Assembly: GCF_008831285.2 (NCBI RefSeq)
Contig: NC_045142.1
Coordinates: 7,540,713 to 7,604,712, forward strand
Source: Nymphaea colorata
Taxonomy: Eukaryota; Streptophyta; Magnoliopsida; Nymphaeales; Nymphaeaceae
Reading direction: 5' to 3'
DNA length: 64,000 nucleotides
The notes beneath the pieces are model-generated. The model was given only the letters and a program-made list of their open reading frames with translations, did not search any database and was not told the DNA's origin. The position numbers and the translations under genes are program-made. Below, in pieces: positions 49,149-64,000 of this stretch. Position 1 is the stretch's first letter. Each line of letters starts with the position of its first letter.

Positions 49149-49927
49149 AATGAGACCACATCCTAGTTTTCTCTAAACAGAAACAACTCTTCATAAGCTC
49201 ACTCATCACCCAAGCATCATATTGCTTAATGATTTCTACGAAACAAAACTAGATTTAACACCAGCAGTCGATCCAACAAGAAAATGCACAAAAAAGTGAG
49301 AGAAAAGCTCTCACTTCTCTTTCTCTCTCTTTCACTTTTAGAATTTTTGTTAGCATATTGTTGAACAGATTAGATTTTCTCTTGGCATTTTTTACATTTA
49401 GCATGGTTTGCTTTTTGGCTTGTTAGATTCTGATTTTGATCATCTTGTGTGCTTTCTAGGTAGCCGGCTATAAGAAAGGTAGCAGCAGTCCTTCTCAATG
49501 ATCATCTTTCATTGTTTGTGTGTTCATTCGACTGAACATAGTACTCTAAATAATTGTTTAGGAGCTCTTTAGGAGCAATGAACCGAGCAATAAACAAAAT
49601 ATGAGAGACATTTTGAAAATTATTTTAAAAATAATGTTTTTTTATTTTTATTTTTATTTTTGTCTTTACAAAAAATTTTCTTTTTTTATTAATCAAAAAT
49701 ATTTTCGTTATTAAATCACGAAAAAATCATACACCACCAGTATGACATAACCAGCTTCGACTACCGTTGCCTTGCGATCAGGCGAATTAGAGTCGGAGCT
49801 CGACTCGTTAAACAGTCCGAGTCCGAGTTGATACTTAATACGTGGCATCCGCGTAAATTGGTCGCAAAACGGTCTTCTATGTTAAAACGCCAATGCTGCT
49901 GGGCAGGGAGAGCAAAAGGGGGTTCTC

Positions 49928-49935
49928 TAGGGTTT
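49928..49935 (+). promoter_or_regulatory. Telo-box-like element at the RPS23 start region
   Basis: TAGGGTTT, complement of AAACCCTA, the telo-box known from promoters and leaders of plant ribosomal protein genes. It lies 127 bp before the start codon, near the probable transcription start. Confidence 0.55.
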
Positions 49936-50061
49936 CTCTCTCTATCCGGAGCAGAGTGCTGGCACTCGTGACTGTGATAAGAGGCCACACCTCCATTTCG
50001 TCCTCGCACTTCTCTTCTTCGCCCCTCTCGTTGTTGCAGGGGAGCATCCGGATCAGCAATC

Positions 50062-53886
<3,825 letters not shown>

Positions 53887-55075
53887 GGTGATCTCCTTTG
53901 TTTCTGCATACTTGAAGCAGTCTGGATGTCTTGAGAAGTGAGCTTTTTTGCAGGTCTTCCTTAAAGAAAAGAAAAAGAAACTCTTCTTTGACTGGGATTC
54001 TTGCTTCTGCAAAATCTAATACTTACAATCTTCTAGTTGAGCACGCTTGTGCAGTGTGAATGCTATCACAGTTTATTTTGGCGAAGGAAAGAATTTATTT
54101 TACAAAATCATGTTCAGCTTTTGAAGGAAAACGAGGGACTTGTCCATGTTTGAAGACCTTTTTGGTATGGTGAGTTTAGCTGCCTGAGTTAGCCAACGGG
54201 AAGTCTGTTCGGTTGATGATCTTTTCAAACTTGATCGTGCTTTTGTTAGATCCCCAATACTGGGTTTCCCATTTGTAGGAGTTACAAAAGAAAAAGCCTT
54301 CACCAAGAAGGCCCCAGGTTTTCCCTTGCCTCCCTGACGGAGGGAGTCTTTTCATAAAAACACTACTACTGGTGGCTGGCCTCCTACCCTTTTATTAAGC
54401 ATAGAAGAGAATATTACAGAAGACCAAAAAAAAAAATTATGGTCAGTAGGAGTCTCCATAGCCTCTGTTCATTGGGCTTGTATAGACTGTACACCACCTT
54501 CCTTGCAGGAAGGTCAGTACAAACCACTGACTGAGCAGCATCCTGTTAGACAGGTCGAAGGACTCCATGGATTCGAAACTGTAGATCTTATGGCATAAAC
54601 AGACTGTTTAATTATGTCTGAATAATAAGAAGGTGAGTGAAAAGGTATTTATTTCAGGCTTTGTCTAGTTTGTAGCTGTTTAAACTTTTCACACTCGTTT
54701 GAAATAAGATAAGTGATCCTCTTTAGAAGAGAATGTCTTGCAAGGCAAAGAATGATTTGTCTGATTATTAGAAAGATCTTTCGAGCTTTTGGGGAAGCAT
54801 GTAAGCAAATCAGTGCTTTTCTGTGCAGAGGGAACTTGTTCACAATTAGGTCTCTTGCATTTAATAGGAAACTCGCAGAGGAATGCTAACTTACCAGTGT
54901 AGCTGTAACTATACTTGCACAAGGATTAGTAGTGAGAGAGATAAGTACAATATGATAAACGCGGGGAAGTAAAGAAGCTTTCAGCACCCACTAGTTACTA
55001 GAGAGGACATGCATGACTGACCAAAAAGATGGTCGTTCTTGATTCACCTAGTTCCAACCATGCAAGTGCATCTCC

Positions 55076-55153
<78 letters not shown>

Positions 55154-56540
55154 TAGTCTAGTCTAAAATACGAAAAGCACAAAATTTACACATCAAGAAA
55201 CATTCAAAAGACTAAGAAGTTGCAAAAAGTGAACAAGCCAATTGCAACTAAAATTGATTATCACGATGGACCCAAATGAGGGGCTGAGGTTAACCATATC
55301 TAAGCCATGGCCCCAAAGAATTGAACCTATATCTGGTCAGGGTTAGATTCGAATTACTAAAAAATTAGCAGAGTAGAAGAAGCGGAAGCCCCCAACATTC
55401 ACCGACACACCGACTGCTCGACCAGTCATGGTAAGCCCCTGAAGATGATATGAAGTTGAATGGAAGAACACAAACAGAAGGAGTGAGATCAAAGATGAGA
55501 ATAAGAAGCAAACTAGTGCTGATCAAATGCTTGACTGATGAGATGGTTTCGAAACAAATTTCACAACCGAGACACAAACCAACCTGCACCACTTCAAGTC
55601 CAGTGTTGTCCACTCATCACCACACAATGTCATGCGATTGCATGTGCTCATTCCCGGCCCTCTAAAAGCGTCTATTTTGCATAGCAAAAAAGGTGGCTTT
55701 GAAGAGTCATGTCATGATGTTAGACAACATCTGAATTTTGGACAAGACGGAAAAGAAAAAAACACGTATTTTAGATATTTAAAATGTGAATAGATAAGCA
55801 TAGAAGACAACATCGATGAGTATCATGAACTAGTTGTACTAAGTTGAATGCCAATAAATTCAAAGAAAATAATTTAGTCATGTGGATTAGTTTTCAGCAT
55901 CATCACACAAAAAAAGTGTTCTTTAAAATGCGAAAATAAGTCAACCAAATAAAACGACAAAAAAATGCCGTTTGTTTTAAAAAACGCTAAAACGAATGAA
56001 ACATGTTTAAAACGCACGTCTTTTTCATTTTAGGTTTTTTTTTTCATGTTTTTAACACCAAACTGCTTGTTTTTTTACTTATCTACTTTTTTTTTTATGT
56101 TATCCCTAATTTTAAAGATTTATTAATTTTTTAACAAATTATTATATTTTCTTCCTTTTTCTTATTTTTTCAAACTCACCTTATTGTACCCGAAAAAAAA
56201 ATTTCTGTTTAAAATGCCAAAACAATATTTGTAACTTTTCCACGACATACAACTAGCAAAAAGATACACTTGCAAATTCTACAATCAGTGACCAGCGGGT
56301 ATATCCGGAATAAGTTTGAATTCGTAGTCATTCTTTATCAAAGACATGCACATGGACACATGCACATGAACAAATTGACGCTAAGGTGACGGAGGGATGG
56401 CGACCGGGCTGGATGAGCGAGAGGGGAAGAGAGAAAACGAAGGGTAGGAGAAGTTCTCTACGTTGCTAGATAACGAGTGTATGCCAAATATAAACCCTAC
56501 TATCAATGTCTATATTTACTTTAATACTGCATAATGAATA
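53887..56540. other. RPS23 3' region and intergenic DNA
   Basis: The first few hundred bases should be the RPS23 3' UTR; no clear poly(A) signal. A compound (CT)n(AT)n(GT)n microsatellite lies at 55075-55153, and an AACG/TTTT-rich low-complexity stretch at 55920-56230 resembles 20360-20700. No further gene seen. Confidence 0.5.
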
Positions 56541-56547
56541 TTTTTAA

Positions 56548-56825
56548 TCATATCGATATCTCATACTTCTATCATTATCTCATACTTTTGTCATTATTTT
56601 GTACTTGTGTTGTTATCTTATACACATTATCTCATATGTTGTATGATAATAATATCTCATACTCCTATCTTCATCATACAAGTGTTTTTATCTTATAATT
56701 ATTGTCTCATACCTCAGTCATTATCTTATACATGTAGGGATTTAAGATAATGACAAAAGTATAAGATAATATATATAAGATAACCACAGATATATGGGAT
56801 AATGACAGATGTACAAGATAACGCT
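56548..56825. repeat. Foldback array of TATCTCATAC-type motifs
   Basis: A degenerate ~20-24 bp unit (ATTATCTCATACTTTTGTC and variants) is repeated about seven times up to 56740. It then appears as its reverse complement (GACAAAAGTATAAGATAAT and variants) about four times up to 56825. The centre is TACATGTAGGGATTTAAG. Confidence 0.75.
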
Positions 56826-58590
56826 ATGAAATGGATAAAAAAAAAAAACAAAGGCACATTTTTTGTCGTCCAAAGTGGTATATTGGTCATAACTCTATGC
56901 ATGCTGACAAGTTATACCTTTATTGAATTTCAAAATCTTCTTTTTGCAATTTTTTTTTGTCTTTATAAAAGTATTTTTTGTATTGAAAATAGATATTTTT
57001 TGTAATTAACATGGCACACGAAGAAAAATTCATACACAGCATGGCGTGTATAACCAGATTTGAGAGGGCAATGGTTCTGAATTGCATTTGGCATTAGCAT
57101 TGTACATTGTTATTTCATCCAAATGGGTCTAGCAAGTGTGATCCCGTTATCAGTAAACAGTAGCTAGGGTTTCGCGACTTGACAGATCTTTATTGACTAA
57201 ATTTTAGTATAAAAATACTTTTGTAATAGGTTCCAAATTCTTTTTTGACTTTAAAAGTCCAGCGTCATTTGTAACTAATGTAAAAGTAATGTTGTTTTTC
57301 TGCGTGACTATCAATGTGGATATCATAGCATAGGCTAGATTTTCAAATATATGACTAGATATATGACATGTGAAAGAAGAAAGGAATATTTTATTAAACT
57401 ATTCTACTCGACCATGGAGTTGCCATATATTTGCATTGAAAGAGACCACTTCTAGTGATTTTTGCTAGATATGCAGTTTATTTTACCTTCACTTGTATCT
57501 ACTTCTTCACAAATTGAATTATGTGTCACATTTCCTTAAATTTTATTTTTGCATTATTTTTTCAAGAGTTTCAGTATTTTATTAATCTTATTTATTTTAC
57601 AACATTGATATTGGAACTCATGATTCGATGCCTCGAGGCATAGGCCTTTTCTCATGATAGACTCAACACCTCGTCTTGCGTCAATACCTTCAAGAACATT
57701 ACTGGTAAATATGTACTTTGAAGAGTCACTTGTTTAATGGTTAATGGAGCGATAACTACATTTTCATAAACCTGTCCCAAAAATTGGAACAAGTTTTTGG
57801 TTCCGGTTTCATGAATTTACTTTAAATTTTGGGGTGGGTTCATATATATAGAAATAAAAAGTATGTTACCATTCCATTAACCAAAGGACCCCTTAATAAT
57901 AATTTTTCTTAATTTTTTCCCTAAACCAAATCAGCCAGGTTCCACTTCACTTAGCGTTTTTAATATATTCTCTCAGATAACTTGGGGTTCAGCTTGAATG
58001 AGAGTCAGCAATATGATGTGATGGAGTTCCCCATTGAATTGGGCATACCATGTGATGTACACTGCATGACTATTCTCCTTATGGGTGCTGCCGTACCCAT
58101 CTTAGTTGACTACCTTATTTGAAATTAATACAGGTCCCAACATTGTTATTTATTATCCTAATGGAACATATAATAAACCGCTCTGTTATATTTGGTAGCA
58201 AGGCAGGCTAAAGTAAACGATCTCTACAATATTCTAGGAAGAAACCCCCTATTTATCATCATATATTTATGATTACTTGATTAAGGCATTTGCCCATCAT
58301 GCGTAGATTCCCAATTTGATATTTAATGAAGCTTTTCCCCTAAAAGTTTAATCTCCTACATAAAATTATGAAGAATTATGAAGCCAAGTGATCGGATATT
58401 TGCATTCCTAACTTTTTCTATCAAATTCGAAACGGCTAAGGAAAAAAATGAAGATCCACAAAACAGTAAACCCAAACTTGATTGTTTAATTGTATGAGAT
58501 TGTTACATTCTATCAAATACGCTATCGTGTTCTTGGCAGCCCCCAACAGTGATGAGCTTCGATGTTAAACAATGGAAGATCTTAACATGA
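56826..58590. other. Intergenic DNA upstream of the P450
   Basis: No gene. The sequence CATGGCGTGTATAACCAG at about 57037 recurs in diverged form at about 49739 and 60586, each after a T-rich TTTTTGTCTTTA-like stretch, so it marks the right end of a small unclassified repeat family. Confidence 0.5.
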
Positions 58591-58594
58591 AGTC

Positions 58595-58601
58595 TATAAA
58601 T
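58595..58601 (+). promoter_or_regulatory. Probable TATA box of the P450 gene
   Basis: TATAAAT in AGTCTATAAATGAAC, 81 bp before the ATG. Confidence 0.55.
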
Positions 58602-58675
58602 GAACAGACTACCAAAGTAAACGCCGGCCTCATCACTCATGGTCCTGCTGCAAAGAATAGCTGTAACCAAAGGCA

Positions 58676-60217
58676 GTGGCTATGGCCTCCTGGATCATCT
58701 CCTTCCTCTCCCTCTTCACCATCTCAGCCTGTCTCTTCCTTCTCAACCTGTTATATGGAACCAACAAGACGAAGAAGAAGAAAGAACGCCCTCTTCCGCC
58801 ATGCCCAAGAGGACTCCCCATCATCGGCAACCTACACCAGCTAGGTCTCACCTTCGTGCTCCTTGAGCCCACCTTCCACAAGTTCATAGCCCGCTATGGC
58901 CCGATCTTTTGCGTCCGCTTTGGCCCTATGCTGGCTGTGTTCGTCGCCGACCGCAGCCTCGCCCACGAGGCCCTAGTTCAAGACGGCGCCACCTTCGCTG
59001 GTCGGCCTCGCTTCCCGGAGTTCGCCCGCATCTTGAACAGCAACCAGCATACCATCAGCTCCGCCGGGTACGGGCCCCTGTGGCGCCTCCTCCGCCGCAA
59101 TCTCATTGCCGAGACTCTCAGCCCTGCCCGAACTAAGTTCTTTACCAGAGGGCGACAGTGGGCGCTAGCCCTCCTAATAAGCGAGCTGAGGGAAGAAGCT
59201 AAGGAAAACGAAGGCATGGTCGTCGTGGGGACGTGTCTCCGGCGTGCTATCCACCGGCTGCTCCTCTTCATGTGCTTTGGTGAGATGCTCGAAGACCATG
59301 CAGTCCGAAAGGTTGCAGAAGTGTTGAAAGAGACGCTTGTGGCCACCGAGCGATTCAACATCTTGGGCTTCTTCCCCAAGCTCACCAAGATCTTCTGCCG
59401 GCGAAAATGGCGAGAGTTTCTCGATGTCCGGCGGGAGAATGAGGAGGCCCTCCTCCCCCACATCCTAGCCCGGAGGGCCGTCGAGAAGAAGGATGACCGC
59501 TTTTGCTACGTAGACTCCCTCATCACTCTGGAGCTTCCGGACGGGAGGAAACTTGATGATGGAGAGATAGTCTCGCTCTGCTTTGAGTTCCTCGGTGCCG
59601 GCATCGACACGACGGCGACGGCGCTGGAATGGACGATGGCCAACTTAGTAAAGAACCCCAAGATTCAAACCTTACTTTACGAGGAAATTGCCTGCACTGT
59701 GAGCAGTAATGCACAGGCAAGCGAGGAATACCTGGCGCGGATGCCATACCTCAAGGCGGTGATCATGGAGTCACTGAGGCGGCACCCGCCGGGGCACTTC
59801 CTCCTGCCTCATGCGGTCGCGGAAGATGACGCAAGCCTCCATGGCTATGCGATACCAAAGAACGCGACCATCAACTTCATGGTGGGGGAGATGGGGTTGG
59901 ACGAGAGAGTCTGGAAAGATCCACTAGAGTTCAGACCAGAGAGGTTCCTGGCTGGAGGTGAAGGAGAAGATGTGGACATCACGGGGAACAGAGAGATCAA
60001 GATGATGCCGTTTGGCGCAGGGAGAAGGGTCTGCCCAGGCATGGGCGTAGCCATGCTGCACCTCCAGTACCTTGTGGCCAACTTGGTCCGTGAGTTGGAG
60101 TGGTCCGCCGCCGACGGCGAGCTGGTGGACTTGGCCGAGAAGTGGGAGTTCACTGTTGTGATGAAGAACCCTTTGAAGGCTCGGATCAAACCAAGGAATG
60201 GGATTGCTGCTAAGTAA
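58676..60217 (+). CDS. Cytochrome P450, CYP89 family, intronless
   Basis: One open frame of 513 aa, normal for a microsomal plant P450. Residues 5-27 form the membrane anchor, followed by a basic stretch (KTKKKKER) and the proline hinge PPCPRGLPIIGN (41-52). Helix C has WRLLRRN (136-142), the oxygen-binding I-helix GAGIDTT (307-313), the ExxR pair Glu365-Arg368, PERF 421-424, and the haem loop FGAGRRVCPG with ligand Cys453. The RRHPPGHFLLPHAV stretch, KMMPFGAGRRVCPG and the ending EFTVVMKNPLKA are typical of CYP89A proteins, whose genes are also intronless in Arabidopsis. Arabidopsis CYP89A9 acts in chlorophyll breakdown; the substrate here is unknown. GC-rich coding sequence in AT-rich surroundings. 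The start is supported by the anchor; no upstream in-frame extension is needed. Confidence 0.95.
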   Translation: MAMASWIISFLSLFTISACLFLLNLLYGTNKTKKKKERPLPPCPRGLPIIGNLHQLGLTFVLLEPTFHKFIARYGPIFCVRFGPMLAVFVADRSLAHEALVQDGATFAGRPRFPEFARILNSNQHTISSAGYGPLWRLLRRNLIAETLSPARTKFFTRGRQWALALLISELREEAKENEGMVVVGTCLRRAIHRLLLFMCFGEMLEDHAVRKVAEVLKETLVATERFNILGFFPKLTKIFCRRKWREFLDVRRENEEALLPHILARRAVEKKDDRFCYVDSLITLELPDGRKLDDGEIVSLCFEFLGAGIDTTATALEWTMANLVKNPKIQTLLYEEIACTVSSNAQASEEYLARMPYLKAVIMESLRRHPPGHFLLPHAVAEDDASLHGYAIPKNATINFMVGEMGLDERVWKDPLEFRPERFLAGGEGEDVDITGNREIKMMPFGAGRRVCPGMGVAMLHLQYLVANLVRELEWSAADGELVDLAEKWEFTVVMKNPLKARIKPRNGIAAK

Positions 60218-60261
60218 TGAAGCATAGCGTTTCGTCGTCTCCGCCACCTGTTTTTCAGAAA

Positions 60262-60275
60262 AGGAAATAAATAAC
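60262..60275 (+). terminator. Possible polyadenylation signal of the P450
   Basis: AATAAATAA about 50 bp after the stop codon. Confidence 0.45.
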
Positions 60276-63984
<3,709 letters not shown>

Positions 63985-64000
63985 TAAGTGATGCATGACA

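Larger units (their letters stand above)
44820..49510 (-). repeat. Right arm of the inverted duplication
   Basis: Inverted relatives in collinear order: 44820-45145 pairs with 35850-35041; 45120-45170 plus 45487-45620 with 35040-34840; 45985-46400 with 32480-32060; 47570-47910 with 31770-31420; 49160-49290 with 30790-30660; 49330-49510 with 29390-29255. Insertions absent from the left arm (hAT elements, SINE, a GA-rich tract) interrupt it. No protein-coding gene inside. Confidence 0.72.

Overview
The window looks like nuclear DNA from a flowering plant. It is AT-rich and full of short non-autonomous transposable elements and dinucleotide microsatellites. It carries four-exon and intronless genes of plant-specific families, and a decayed piece of plastid rpoC1 at the right edge. 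I cannot name the species. No open reading frame resembles a transposase, integrase or reverse transcriptase, so every mobile element seen here is non-autonomous or decayed.

Layout. (1) 1-12.4 kb has no host gene. It holds a 182-bp hAT-type MITE, a ~4.3-kb element with ~1-kb terminal inverted repeats, and five tandem copies of a ~0.8-kb repeat whose first unit starts inside the right arm of that element. Two hAT-type insertions with 8-bp target-site duplications interrupt the array. The larger, 1,018 bp, carries an antisense fragment of a protein kinase gene. (2) 12.4-18.7 kb is intergenic: MITEs, AT microsatellites and a degenerate hexamer-rich repeat family. (3) 18.8-24.5 kb and 36.9-43.1 kb hold two complete NPF (NRT1/PTR) transporter genes in direct orientation, with identical exon phases and nearly equal lengths (567 and 566 aa). 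They resemble the NAXT-like branch of NPF2. Their TATA regions and 3' flanks are also alike, so they are a tandem duplicate. (4) 29.3-35.9 kb and 44.8-49.5 kb are inverted relatives of each other and bracket the second transporter. The left side is itself a direct duplication (about 29.4-32.9 and 32.9-35.0 kb). (5) 49.9-53.9 kb is a four-exon gene for cytosolic ribosomal protein S23 (uS12). Its first exon has only five coding bases and is followed by a 3.16-kb intron. (6) 58.7-60.2 kb is an intronless CYP89-type cytochrome P450. (7) 63.63-63.97 kb is an old nuclear insertion of plastid rpoC1.

The genes do not form a pathway: two putative nitrate/peptide-family carriers, one housekeeping ribosomal protein, one P450. 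The main interest is structural: a duplicated transporter inside an inverted duplication, and mobile elements whose insertions can be read directly because uninterrupted paralogous copies lie in the same window. All gene coordinates were derived by reading splice sites and comparing the two paralogues. Repeat boundaries without a target-site duplication are approximate.
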